Source of the DNA: Lampris incognitus
Taxonomy: Eukaryota > Chordata > Actinopteri > Lampriformes > Lampridae
DNA: 64,000 nucleotides
Reading direction: 5' to 3'
Assembly (NCBI RefSeq): GCF_029633865.1
Contig: NC_079219.1
Span: 17,881,963-17,945,962 of the forward strand
The notes beneath the pieces are model-generated. The model was given only the letters and a program-made list of their open reading frames with translations, searched no databases and had not been told where the DNA came from. Below are positions 50,214-62,935 of this stretch, piece by piece; position 1 is the first letter of the stretch, and each line of letters begins with the position of its first letter. The position numbers and the translations under genes were made by a program.

Positions 50214-51559
50214 AACCATGCTGTTACTGGTACATGCACTCTCTCTTGTTCATAGAAAGCTAATTCACACAGATCAGAGAGTGCTTCTAATTCAGTGCTT
50301 GCATTCCTCCTTGTTAACCCTTTAGCCTAGAGCTTGAAAATGCTGCTGTCTGGAGAGATTTGGCAGAGGTGGCTTCCACAAACAAGAAAAATAGACACTG
50401 CAGTACAACACCTTACTCACGAAGACGACCGTTCCAAAATCCTGGGAAAGAATCTGTCAGTTAAAGGTGTATCTTCATTAAGGAAAGGCCTTCAGGAATT
50501 TTTTTTTAAGCCTTTGGGTTTCCACAAACAAGAAAAGTACAGACTGCAGTAGAACACTACTTGCTAAGCTCGGCTGCTCGAAAAGACAGGTAAAGAAAAT
50601 CTCAGTTAAAGGTATGTCTTCAGTGTGGAAAGGCCTTCAGGAAATGCTTTCTTAAGCCTTGGCACAACATATCAAAAAGGGTTAGCTGTGAGAATGTGGG
50701 TGTCAATCTCACTGCCCCTCACATGGTAAGCAAGCCTTCAATCATCGCAGCTAATATCACAGGCAGGTAAAGATTTAACAAAGACGATTCAAACAACTTT
50801 GTTCCCAAAGTCAATATCTGGCTTTGCAGCAGGTTGTGTGTGTGTATGCATTTGTTTTCTTCACTCCACAAATGAGGTGTCTGTCCCAACAATATTCTAG
50901 AACCTCTTGCTTGATCATCCAAGCCATACATCTTTGCTATTCTTGGTTCTGGTAAACGACATTGTTACTGGAGTGAATGAAGTTAATTCCATGGTCTAAC
51001 CCTTCATTGAAAGATAGATGTGTGCTAGTTTTACTGAAAGGACAACAACACTGGAGATTGGGTAATCAGTGAGGTATTTGTATTGGATCATATTGATTGC
51101 TGGTCGATATACAACACATAACTGCCGGTGCTCCAGTGCGGGAATGTCACCCCATACACCAGATTTAAAACTCAGGTATAATGTGAAATACAGAGAGATT
51201 TACCTGGCGGTTATAGCCTTAATCATCATTTTGGGAATTTGTTCAGCAATGGCTCTAATGTCACAGACATTAATTTGTTTGTAAAAGCCCCACACTCTAG
51301 CTTTACTGATCTTGAGATTGCAAGTCTTCATGTACAAGGCTTTAAAAGAGATATAGAATACAATAAAAATACATTTTAAAAGATTAAATTAATGAGATAA
51401 AGATATGTTAAAGAAATTAAGAGGAAAAAATGTAAACAGAATAAGAAAGGCCAAAGCAACTGTCATCAGGCTTATAACTCAAGCAATTGCAGCATTATTT
51501 TGATCATCTTGAGTATTAAGCAAAGGAAACACTGACTAGACAGCAAGAAATTGTTCTTT

Positions 51560-51631
51560 GGAGAATGCGGGCATCGATCCTGCTACCTCTCGCATGCTAA
51601 GCGAGCGCTCTACCATTTGACCTAATTCCCC
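51560..51631 (-). pseudogene. tRNA-Ala (AGC), damaged copy
   Basis: Two substitutions separate it from the intact form: one breaks a T-stem pair and one changes box A (TTAGGTC for TTAGCTC), which also unpairs the D stem. The rest is identical. Reduced or no activity is expected. Confidence 0.75.
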
Positions 51632-51875
51632 TTATGCTATTTAAGGGAGCCTCACAGAAGGCTAATGCCTCAAGCCAGACCTAGTTATGTAGTTACTTAG
51701 TTATAGCCCTTGGTTATAAGTATTCATGCAAATAATATTACTTAAATGAGGCCGAGTCTATTTGAAAATACACTTCTTTATGATTAAAAGAAATGCTCCC
51801 CTATTACTTGAGAAATAGTTCATAGTACATGGAGAGTGAGGGATCAAGATTCCAAAGCGTAACTGCTGCACCAGA

Positions 51876-51947
51876 GCCAAAATAGCTCAATTGGCAGAGT
51901 GTAGGACTGAAGAGCTAAAGGTCTCTGGTTCAAGCCTGGCCTTCGGC
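51876..51947 (+). pseudogene. tRNA-Phe-like relic
   Basis: Boxes A and B are present with GAA in the loop. The variable-region and T-stem changes (ggtctctgg, cctggcc) prevent a complete fold. Confidence 0.7.
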
Positions 51948-53285
51948 ATCTGTGCTGGTACATGTATTCTCTCTTGCTCATAGAAAGCTAATTCACACAG
52001 ATCAGAGAGTGCTTCTAATTCAGTGCTTGCATTCCAACTTGTTAACCTTTTAGCCTAGAGCTTGAAAATGCTGCTGTCTGGAGAGATTTGGCAGGAACGG
52101 CTTCCACAAACAAGAAAAACAGACACTATAGTACAACACCTTACTCAAGAAGATGGCCGTTCCAAAATCCTGGGAAAGCATCTGTCAGTTAAAGGTGTAT
52201 CTTCATTAAGGAAAGGCCTTCAGCAATTTCTTTTTAAGCCTTTGGGTTTCCACAAACAAGAAAAGTACAGACTGCAGTAGAACACTATTTGCTAAGCTCG
52301 GCTGCTCGAAAAGACAGGTAAAGAAAATCTCAGTTAAAGGTGTATCTTCAGTGTGGAAGGGCCTTTAGGAAATGCGTTCTTAAGCCTTGGCACAACATAT
52401 CAAAAAGGGTTAGCTGTGAGAATGTGGGTGTCAATCTCACTGTCCCTCACATGGTAAGCAAGCCTTCAATCATCGCAGCTAATATCATAGGCAGGTAAAG
52501 ATTTAACAAAGACGATTCAAACAACTTTGTTCCCAAAGGCAATATCTGGCTTTGCAGCAGGTTGTGTGTGTGTATGCATTTGTTTTCTTAGCTCCACAAA
52601 TGAGGTGTCTGTCCCAACAATATTCTAGAACCTCTTGCTCGATCATCCAAGCCATACATCTTTGTTATTCTTGGTTCTGCTAAATGACATTGTTACTGGA
52701 GTGAATGAAGTTAATTCCATGGTCTAACCCTTCAATGAAAGATATGTGTGCTAGTTTTACTGAAAGGACAACAACACTGGAGATTGGGTAATCAGTGAGG
52801 TATTTGTACTGGATCATATTGATTGCTGGTTGATATACAACACATAACTGCCGGTGCTCCAGTGCGGGAATGTCACCCCATACACCAGATTTAAAACTCA
52901 GGTATAATGTGAAATACAGAGAGATTTACCTGGCGGTTATAGCCTTAATCATCATTTTGGGAATTTGTTCAGCAATGGCTTGAATGTCACAGACATTAAT
53001 TTGTTTGTAAAAGCCCCACACTCTAGCTTTACTGATCTTGAGATTGCAAGTCTTCATGTACAAGGCTTTAAAAGAGATATAGAATACAATAAAAATACAT
53101 TTTAAAAGATTAAATTAATGAGATAAAGATATGTTAAAGAAATGAAGAGGAAAAAATGTAAATAGAATAAGAAAGGCCAAAGCAACTGTCATCAGGCTTA
53201 TAACTCAAGCAACTGCAGCATTATTTTGATCATCTTGAGTATTAAGCAAAGGAAACAATGACTAGACAGCAAGAAATTGTTCTTT

Positions 53286-53357
53286 GGAGAATGCGGGCAT
53301 CGATCCCGCTACCTCTCGCATGCTAAGCGAGCGCTCTACCATTTGAGCTAATTCCCC
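53286..53357 (-). tRNA. tRNA-Ala (AGC), intact
   Basis: Identical over 72 nt to the other intact copies. Confidence 0.95.
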
Positions 53358-53601
53358 TTACGCTCCTAAAGGGAGCCTCACAGAAAGCTAACGCCTCAAA
53401 CCAGACCTAGTTATGTAGTTACTTAGTTATAGCCCTTGGTTATAAGTATTCATGCAAATAATATTACTTAAATGAGGCCGAGTCTATTTGAAAATACACT
53501 TCTTTACAATTAAAAGAAATGCCCTCCCATTCCTTGAGAAATAGATGATAGTGCATGGAGAGTGAGGGATCGAGATCCCAAAGCGTAACTGCTACAGCAG
53601 A

Positions 53602-53674
53602 GCCAAAATAGCTCAGTTGGCAGAGCGTAGGAATAAAGAGCCTGAGGTCCCTGGTTCAAGCCTGACCTTCGGCA
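53602..53674 (+). pseudogene. tRNA-Phe-like relic
   Basis: The anticodon loop reads ATAAAGA, so GAA has become AAA. T-stem pairs are lost (CCTGG against CTGAC). Confidence 0.75.
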
Positions 53675-55013
53675 TGCATGCTGGTACATGTATTCTCTCT
53701 TGTTCATTGAAAGCTAATTCACACGGATCAGAGAGTGCTTCTAATTCAGTGCTTGCATTCCTCCTTGCTAGCCTTTTAGCCTAGAGCTTGAAAATGCTGC
53801 TGTCTGGAGAGATTTGGCAGGGGTGGCTTCCACAAACAAGAAAAATTGACACTGCAGTACAACACCTTACTCACGAAGACGACCGTTCCAAAATCCTGGG
53901 AAAGCATCTGTCAGTTAAAGGTGTATCTTCATTAAGGAAAGGCCTTCAGCAATTTCTTTTTAAGCCTTTGGGTTTCCACAAACAAGAAAAGTACAGACTG
54001 CAGTAGAACACTGTACTTGCTGAACTCGGCTGTTCGAAAAGACAGGTAAAGAAAATCTCAGTTAAAGGTGTATCTTCAGTGTGGAAAGGCCTTTAGGAAA
54101 TGCTTTCTTAAGCCTTGGCACGACATATCAAAAAGGGTTAGCTGTGAGAATGTGGGTGTCAATCTCACTGTCCCTCACATGGTACGCAAGCCTTCAATCA
54201 TCGCAGCTAATATCATAGGCAGGTAAAGATTTAACAAAGACGAGTCAAACAACTTTGTTCCCAAAGTCAATATCTGGCTTTGCAGCAGGTTGTGTGTGTG
54301 TATGCATTTGTTTTCTTAGCTCCACAAATGAGTTGTCTGTCCCAACAATATTCTAGAACCTCTTGCTCGATCATCCAAGCCATACATCTTTGTTATTCTT
54401 GGTTCTGGTAAATGACATTGTTACTGGAGTGAATGAAGTTAATTCCATGGTCTAACCCTTCAATGAAAGATATGTGTGCTAGTTTTACTGAAAGGACAAC
54501 AACACTGGAGATTGGGTAATCAGTGAGGTATTTGTACTGGATCATATTGATTGCTGGTTGATATACAACACATAACTGCCGGTGCTCCAGTGCGGGAATG
54601 TCACCCCATACACCAGATTTAAAACTCAGGTATAATGTGAAATACAGAGAGATTTACCTGGCGGTTATAGCCTTAATCATCATTTTGGGAATTTGTTCAG
54701 CAATGGCTCTAATGTCACAGACATTAATTTGTTTGTAAAAGCCCCACACTCTAGCTTTACTGATCTTGAGATTGCAAGTCTTCATGTACAAGGCTTTAAA
54801 AGAGATATAGAATACAATAAAAATACATTTTAAAAGATTAAATTAATGAGATAAAGATATGTTAAAGAAATGAAGAGGAAAAAATGTAAATAGAATAAGA
54901 AAGGCCAAAGCAACTGTCATCAGGCTTATAACTCAAGCAACTGCAGCATTATTTTGATCATCTTGAGTATTAAGCAAAGGAAACAATGACTAGACAGCAA
55001 GAAATTGTTCTTT

Positions 55014-55085
55014 GGAGAATGCGGGCATCGATCCCGCTACCTCTCGCATGCTAAGCGAGCGCTCTACCATTTGAGCTAATTCCCC
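55014..55085 (-). tRNA. tRNA-Ala (AGC), intact
   Basis: Identical to the other intact copies. It closes the first of two almost identical neighbouring units. Confidence 0.95.
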
Positions 55086-55329
55086 TTATGCTCCTGAAGG
55101 GAGCCTCACAGAAAGCTAACGCCTCAAACCAGACCTAGTTATGTAGTTACTTAGTTATAGCCCTTGGTTATAAGTATTCATGCAAATAATATTACTTAAA
55201 TGAGGCCGAGTCTATTTGAAAATACACTTCTTTACAATTAAAAGAAATGCCCTCCCATTCCTTGAGAAATAGATGATAGTGCATGGAGAGTGAGGGATCG
55301 AGATCCCAAAGCGTAACTGCTACAGCAGA

Positions 55330-55402
55330 GCCAAAATAGCTCAGTTGGCAGAGCGTAGGAATAAAGAGCCTGAGGTCCCTGGTTCAAGCCTGACCTTCGG
55401 CA
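55330..55402 (+). pseudogene. tRNA-Phe-like relic
   Basis: Identical to the relic at 53,602, including the AAA in the anticodon position, showing that the two units share a very recent ancestor. Confidence 0.75.
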
Positions 55403-56742
55403 TGCATGCTGGTACATGTATTCTCTCTTGTTCATTGAAAGCTAATTCACACGGATCAGAGAGTGCTTCTAATTCAGTGCTTGCATTCCTCCTTGCTAGC
55501 CTTTTAGCCTAGAGCTTGAAAATGCTGCTGTCTGGAGAGATTTGGCAGGGGTGGCTTCCACAAACAAGAAAAATTGACACTGCAGTACAACACCTTACTC
55601 ACGAAGACGACCGTTCCAAAATCCTGGGAAAGCATCTGTCAGTTAAAGGTGTATCTTCATTAAGGAAAGGCCTTCAGCAATTTCTTTTTAAGCCTTTGGG
55701 TTTCCACAAACAAGAAAAGTACAGACTGCAGTAGAACACTGTACTTGCTGAACTCGGCTGTTCGAAAAGACAGGTAAAGAAAATCTCAGTTAAAGGTGTA
55801 TCTTCAGTGTGGAAAGGCCTTTAGGAAATGCTTTCTTAAGCCTTGGCACGACATATCAAAAAGGGTTAGCTGTGAGAATGTGGGTGTCAATCTCACTGTC
55901 CCTCACATGGTACGCAAGCCTTCAATCATCGCAGCTAATATCATAGGCAGGTAAAGATTTAACAAAGACGAGTCAAACAACTTTGTTCCCAAAGTCAATA
56001 TCTGGCTTTGCAGCAGGTTGTGTGTGTGTATGCATTTGTTTTCTTAGCTCCACAAATGAGGTGTCTGTCCCAACAATATTCTAGAACCTCTTGCTCGATC
56101 ATCCAAGCCATACATCTTTGTTATTCTTGGTTCTGGTAAATGACATTGTTACTGGAGTGAATGAAGTTAATTCCATGGTCTAACCCTTCAATGAAAGATA
56201 TGTGTGCTAGTTTTACTGAAAGGACAACAACACTGGAGATTGGGTAATCAGTGAGGTATTTGTACTGGATCATATTGATTGCTGGTTGATATACAACACA
56301 TAACTGCCGGTGCTCCAGTGCGGGAATGTCACCCCATACACCAGATTTAAAACTCAGGTATAATGTGAAATATAGAGAGATTTACCTGGCGGTTATAGCC
56401 TTAATCATCATTTTGGGAATTTGTTCAGCAATGGCTCTAATGTCACAGACATTAATTTGTTTGTAAAAGCCCCACACTCTAGCTTTACTGATCTTGAGAT
56501 TGCAAGTCTTCATGTACAAGGCTTTAAAAGAGATATAGAATACAATAAAAATACATTTTAAAAGATTAAATTAATGAGATAAAGATATGTTAAAGAAATG
56601 AAGAGGAAAAAATGTAAATAGAATAAGAAAGGCCAAAGCAACTGTCATCAGGCTTATAACTCAGGCAACTGCAGCATTATTTTGATCATCTTGAGTATTA
56701 AGCAAAGGAAACACTGACTAGACAGCAAGAATTTTGCTCTTT

Positions 56743-56814
56743 GGAGAATGCGGGCATCGATCCCGCTACCTCTCGCATGCTAAGCGAGCGCTCTACCATT
56801 TGAGCTAATTCCCC
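56743..56814 (-). tRNA. tRNA-Ala (AGC), intact
   Basis: Identical over the gene. The 3' flank differs slightly from neighbours (aattttgctc instead of aaattgttc). Confidence 0.95.
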
Positions 56815-57058
56815 TTATGCTCCTTAAGGGAGCCTCACAGAAGGCTAACGCCTCAAGCCAGACCTAGTTATGTAGTTACTTAGTTATAGCCCTTGGTTAT
56901 AAGTATTCATGCAAATAATATTACTTAAATGAGGCCGAGTCTATTTGAAAATACACTTCTTTACAATTAAAAGAAATGCCCTCCCATTCCTTGAGAAATA
57001 GATGATAGTGCATGGAGAGTGAGGGATCGAGATTCCAAAGCGTAACTGCTACAGCAGA

Positions 57059-57131
57059 GCCAAAATAGCTCAGTTGATAGAGCGTAGGAATGAAGAAACT
57101 AAGGTCCCTGGTTCAAGCCTGACCTTCGGCA
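57059..57131 (+). pseudogene. tRNA-Phe-like relic
   Basis: GAA is retained in the loop ATGAAGA; T stem and two acceptor pairs are lost. Confidence 0.75.
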
Positions 57132-58472
57132 TGCATGCTGGTACATGTATTCTCTCTTGTTCATTGAAAGCTAATTCACACGGATCAGAGAGTGCTTCTA
57201 ATTCAGTGCTTGCATTCCTCCTTGCTAGCCTTTTAGCCTAGAGCTTGAAAATGCTGCTGTCTGGAGAGATTTGGCAGGGGTGGCTTCCACAAACAAGAAA
57301 AATTGACACTGCAGTACAACACCTTACTCACGAAGACGACCGTTCCAAAATCCTGGGAAAGCATATGTCAGTTAAAGGTGTATCTTCATTAAGGAAAGGC
57401 CTTCAGCAATTTCTTTTTAAGCCTTTGGGTTTCCACAAACAAGAAAAGTACAGACTGCAGTAGAACACTGTACTTGCTAAGCTCGGCTGTTCGAAAAGAC
57501 AGGTAAAGAAAATCTCAGTTAAAGGTGTATCTTCAGTGTGGAAAGGCCTTTAGGAAATGCTTTCTTAAGCCTTGGCACGACATATCAAAAAGGGTTAGCT
57601 GTGAGAATGTGGGTGTCAATCTCACTGTCCCTCACATGGTACGCAAGCCTTCAATCATCGCAGCTAATATCATAGGCAGGTAAAGATTTAACAAAGACGA
57701 GTCAAACAACTTTGTTCCCAAAGTCAATATCTGGCTTTGCAGCAGGTTGTGTGTGTGTATGCATTTGTTTTCTTAGCTCCACAAATGAGGTGTCTGTCCC
57801 AACAATATTCTAGAACCTCTTGCTCGATCATCCAAGCCATACATCTTTGTTATTCTTGGTTCTGGTAAATGACATTGTTACTGGAGTGAATGAAGTTAAT
57901 TCCATGGTCTAACCCTTCAATGAAAGATACGTGTGTGCTAGTTTTACTGAAAGGACAACAACACTGGAGATTGGGTAATCAGTGAGGTATTTGTACTGGA
58001 TCATATTGATTGCTGGTTGATATACAACACATAACTGCCGGTGCTCCAGTGCGGGAATGTCCCCCCATACACCAGATTTAAAACTCAGGTATAATGTGAA
58101 ATACAGAGAGATTTACCTGGCGGTTATAGCCTTAATCATCATTTTGGGAATTTGTTCAGCAATGGCTTGAATGTCACAGACATTAATTTGTTTGTAAAAG
58201 CCCCACACTCTAGCTTTACTGATCTTGAGATTGCAAGTCTTCATGTACAAGGCTTTAAAAGAGATATAGAATACAATAAAAATACATTTTAAAAGATTGA
58301 ATTAATGAGATAAAGATATGTTAAAGAAATGAAGAGGAAAAAATGTAAATAGAATAAGAAAGGCCAAAGCAACTGTCATCAGGCTTATAACTCAAGCAAC
58401 TGCAGCATTATTTTGATCATCTTGAGTATTAAGCAAAGGAAACACTGACTAGACAGCAAGAAATTGTTCTTT

Positions 58473-58544
58473 GGAGAATGCGGGCATCGATCCCGCTACC
58501 TCTCGCATGCTAAGCGAGCGCTCTACCATTTGAGCTAATTCCCC
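58473..58544 (-). tRNA. tRNA-Ala (AGC), intact
   Basis: Identical over 72 nt to the other intact copies. Confidence 0.95.
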
Positions 58545-58788
58545 TTATGCTCCTTAAGGGAGCCTCACAGAAGGCTAACGCCTCAAGCCAGACCTAGTTA
58601 TGTAGTTACTTAGTTATAGCCCTTGGTTATAAGTATTCATGCAAATAATATTACTTAAATGAGGCCGAGTCTATTTGAAAATACACTTCTTTACAATTAA
58701 AAGAAATGCCCTCCCATTCCTTGAGAAATAGATGATAGTGCATGGAGAGTGAGGGATCGAGATTCCAAAGCGTAACTGCTACAGCAGA

Positions 58789-58861
58789 GCCAAAATAGCT
58801 CAGTTGGTAGAGCGTAGGAATGAAGAACCTAAGGTCCCTGGTTCAAGCCTGACCTTCGGCA
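58789..58861 (+). pseudogene. tRNA-Phe-like relic
   Basis: Best preserved of the core relics: anticodon stem TAGGA/ACCTA around GAA mostly pairs, but the T stem has two mismatches and the acceptor two. Confidence 0.75.
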
Positions 58862-60192
58862 CGCATGCTGGTACATGTATTCTCTCTTGTTCATTGAAAG
58901 CTAATTCACACGGATCAGAGAGTGCTTCTAATTCAGTGCTTGCATTCCTCCTTATAGCCTAGAGCTTGAAAATGCTGCTGTCTGGAGAGATTTGGCAGGG
59001 GTGGCTTCCACAAACAAGAAAAATTGACACTGCAGTACAACACCTTACTCACGAAGACGACCGTTCCAAAATCCTGGGAAAGCATCTGTCAGTTAAAGGT
59101 GTATCTTCATTAAGGAAAGGCCTTCAGCAATTTCTTTTTAAGCCTTTGGGTTTCCACAAACAAGAAAAGTACAGACTGCAGTAGAACACTGTACTTGCTA
59201 AGCTCGGCTGTTCGAAAAGACAGGTAAAGAAAATCTCAGTTAAAGGTGTATCTTCAGTGTGGAAAGGCCTTTAGGAAATGCTTTCTTAAGCCTTGGCACG
59301 ACATATCAAAAAGGGTTAGCTGTGAGAATGTGGGTGTCAATCTCACTGTCCCTCACATGGTACGCAAGCCTTCAATCATCGCAGCTAATATCATAGGCAG
59401 GTAAAGATTTAACAAAGACGATTCAAACAACTTTGTTCCCAAAGTCAATATCTGGCTTTGCAGCAGGTTGTGTGTGTGTATGCATTTGTTTTCTTAGCTC
59501 CACAAATGAGGTGTCTGTCCCAACAATATTCTAGAACCTCTTGCTCGATCATCCAAGCCATACATCTTTGTTATTCTTGGTTCTGGTAAATGACATTGTT
59601 ACTGGAGTGAATGAAGTTAATTCCATGGTCTAACCCTTCAATGAAAGATATGTGTGCTAGTTTTACTGAAAGGACAACAACACTGGAGATTGGGTAATCA
59701 GTGAGGTATTTGTACTGGATCATATTGATTGCTGGTTGATATACAACACATAACTGCCGGTGCTCCAGTGCGGGAATGTCCCCCCATACACCAGATTTAA
59801 AACTCAGGTATAATGTGAAATACAGAGAGATTTACCTGGCGGTTATAGCCTTAATCATCATTTTGGGAATTTGTTCAGCAATGGCTTGAATGTCACAGAC
59901 ATTAATTTGTTTGTAAAAGCCCCACACTCTAGCTTTACTGATCTTGAGATTGCAAGTCTTCATGTACAAGGCTTTAAAAGAGATATAGAATACAATAAAA
60001 ATACATTTTAAAAGATTAAATTAATGAGATAAAGATATGTTAAAGAAATGAAGAGGAAAAAAATGTAAACAGAATAAGAAAGGCCAAAGCAACTGTCATC
60101 AAGCTTATAACTCAAGCAACTGCAGCATTATTTTGATCATCTTGAGTATTAAGCAAAGGAAACACTGACTAGACAGCAAGAAATTGTTCTTT

Positions 60193-60264
60193 GGAGAATG
60201 CGGGCATCGATCCCGCTACCTCTCGCATGCTAAGCGAGCGCTCTACCATTTGAGCTAATTCCCC
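60193..60264 (-). tRNA. tRNA-Ala (AGC), intact
   Basis: Identical over 72 nt to the other intact copies. Confidence 0.95.
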
Positions 60265-60508
60265 TTATGCTCCTTAGAGGAGCCTCACAGAAGACTAATG
60301 CCTCAAGCCAGACCTAGTTATGTAGTTACTTAGTTATAGCCCTTGGTTATAAGTATTCATGCAAATAATATTACTGAAATGAGGCCGAGTCTATTTGAAA
60401 ATACACTTCTTTACAATTAAAAGAAATGCCCTCCCATTCCTTGAGAAATAGATGATAGTGCATGGAGAGTGAGGGATCAAGATTCCAAAGCGTAACAGCT
60501 ACAGCAGA

Positions 60509-60580
60509 GCCAAAATAGCTCAGATGGCAGAGCGTAGGAATGAAGAGCTAAGGTCCCTGGTTCAAGCCTGACCTTCGGCA
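60509..60580 (+). pseudogene. tRNA-Phe-like relic
   Basis: One base shorter in the anticodon arm than its neighbours and with a box A change (cagatgg). T stem mismatched. Confidence 0.7.
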
Positions 60581-62570
60581 TGCATGCTGGTACATGTATT
60601 CTCTCTTGTTCATTGAAAGCTAATTCACACGGATCAGAGAGTGCTTCTAATTCAGTGCTTGCATTCCTCCTTGTTAACCCTTTAGCCTAGAGCTTGAAAA
60701 TGCTGCTGTCTGGAGAGATTTGGCAGGGGTGGCTTCCACAAACAAGAAAAATAGACACTGCAGTACAACACCTTACTCACGAAGACGACCGTTCCAAAAT
60801 CCTGGGAAAGCATCTGTCAGTTAAAGGTGTATCTTCATTAAGGAAAGGCCTTCAGGAATTTTCTTTTAAGCCTTTGGGTTTCCACAAACAAGAAAAGTAC
60901 AGACTGCAGTAGAACACTATTTGCTAAGCTCGGCTGCTCGAAAAGACAGGTAAAGAAAATCTCAGTTAAAGGTGTATCTTCAGTGTGGAAAGGCCTTTAG
61001 GAAATGCTTTCTTAAGCCTTGGCACGACATATCAAAAAGGGTTAGCTGTGAGAATGTGGGTGTCAATCTCACTGTCCCTCACATGGTAAGCAAGCCTTTA
61101 ATCATCGCAGCTAATATCATAGGCAGGTAAAGATTTAACAAAGACGATTCAAACAACTTTGTTCCCAAAGGCAATATCTGGCTTTGCAGCAGGTTGTGTG
61201 TGTGTATGCATTTGTTTTCTTAGCTCCACAAATGAGGTGTCTGTCCCAACAATATTCTAGAACCTCTTGCTCGATCATCCAAGCCATACATCTTTGTTAT
61301 TCTTGGTTCTGGTAAATGACATTGTTACTGGAGTGAATGAAGTTAATTCCATGGTCTAACCCTTCAATGAAAGATACGTGTGTGCTAGTTTTACTGAAAG
61401 GACAACAACACTGGAGATTGGGTAATCAGTGAGGTATTTGTATTGGATTATATTGATATTAATTTCATATTAATATTAAAAAGTCAAATGTAGATATCAA
61501 TGTGCCCCTGACATCACACACAAATTCAGATTTTTTGCAGTAGCACATACAATGAAAAACATCTACAAATGGTTGATATTATATCACAGACCCTTTATTT
61601 TAAGACGTAAAAACTCCAAAGCTATTTTTAGGGTGTTTTTAAGATATACTACCTCCTGATAATCTGAAAGGGATTTCATGCTATTTTAATAAAAAGTAGC
61701 AAGGTCTAAAGCTAAGGTATTGCGATCATCAAGCATTAAAACTGAAGTGGGGATGATTTTTCTCCCCTTTCTGGCAGCGGGAGTATTTACGTTTCTGCTT
61801 TCAGTGTTCTCCAATGAGGAAAAGCCACACCAATGGTTATCTGTGTTGGGCCTTGCCATCTATTGCTTTCTCTTTTTAAAAAATTTTTTTTTTTTTTACT
61901 TTAATCCTTCCTCTGAAGGCTGAGTTTCTTTTTTCTTTGTAGTATCAGAAACTTTTCTTGGACGCTACTGGGGTTTTTCTGCCATAGTTTCTGAGCCCAG
62001 AGGTTTTCTGGCACAAAGCCCTGAAGCCTAATCAAATAGAGACATACAAACGCTTTCAACACATGGAAGCTTAGCTCTGGCAAATCAGACATTGCTGGTT
62101 GTGATACAACACATATCCACTGGTGCTCCAGTGCGGGAATGTCCCCCCAGACACAAGATTTAAAACTCGGGTATAATGCGAAATACGGAGAGATTTATCT
62201 GGTGGTGATAGCCTTAATCATCATTGTGGAAATTTGTTTCTGCAAGGGCTTGAATGTCATGGACAATCATTTGTATGTAAAAGTCCCACACTAGCTTTAA
62301 TGATCTTGACATTGCAAGTCTTAATGTATAACGCTTTAAATAAAGGCATAAAAAGAGATATAGAATACAATGAAATACGTATTAAAAGATTAAATGAATG
62401 AGATAAAGATATGTTAATAAAGAAATTAAGAAATAAAAAAATGTAAATACAATAATTAAGGCCAAAGCAACTGTCATCAGACTTAAAACTCAAGCAAAGG
62501 TAAAATTATTTTGATCATCTCGAGTCTTCAGCAAAGGCAACACTGATTAGACAGCAAGAAGTTGCTCTTT

Positions 62571-62642
62571 GGAGAATGCGGGCATCGATCCCGCTACCTC
62601 TCGCATGCTAAGCGAGCGCTCTACCATTTGAGCTAATTCCCC
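62571..62642 (-). tRNA. tRNA-Ala (AGC), intact
   Basis: Identical to the core copies although its unit is of the older, long form with clearly diverged flanks. Confidence 0.95.
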
Positions 62643-62861
62643 TTCTGCTCCTTCAGGGAACCCCACAGGAGGATGACACCTCAAGGCAGACCTAGTTGTG
62701 TAGTTAGTTATAGTCCTTGGTTATAAGTATTCATGAGAACAATATACTTAAAAGAGGCTGAGTTCATTTGAAAATACACTTCTTTCCAATTAAAAGAAAT
62801 GGCTTGCCATTCCTGGAGAAATAGATGATAGTACATGAGAGGGATTCAAAAGCGTAACCGT

Positions 62862-62935
62862 GGCATGACGTGACTTAAAATCTAAACGTCACCGGTTAAA
62901 GCCTAGGTTTTGGCAACAATGCTGTTACTGGTACA
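62862..62935 (+). pseudogene. tRNA-Phe-like relic, badly decayed
   Basis: Only fragments such as aaaatctaaacgtcaccggtt and gcctaggttttggcaac correspond to the anticodon-to-3' part of tRNA-Phe; box A is lost. Confidence 0.5.

Noticed and set aside
50334-60912. A 72-residue open frame (MKMLLSGEIW...) repeated in most core units
   Set aside because: It recurs because the units are nearly identical copies. Versions in older units (44,707; 63,028) are diverged, and there is no domain, Kozak context or splice evidence. I do not call it a gene.
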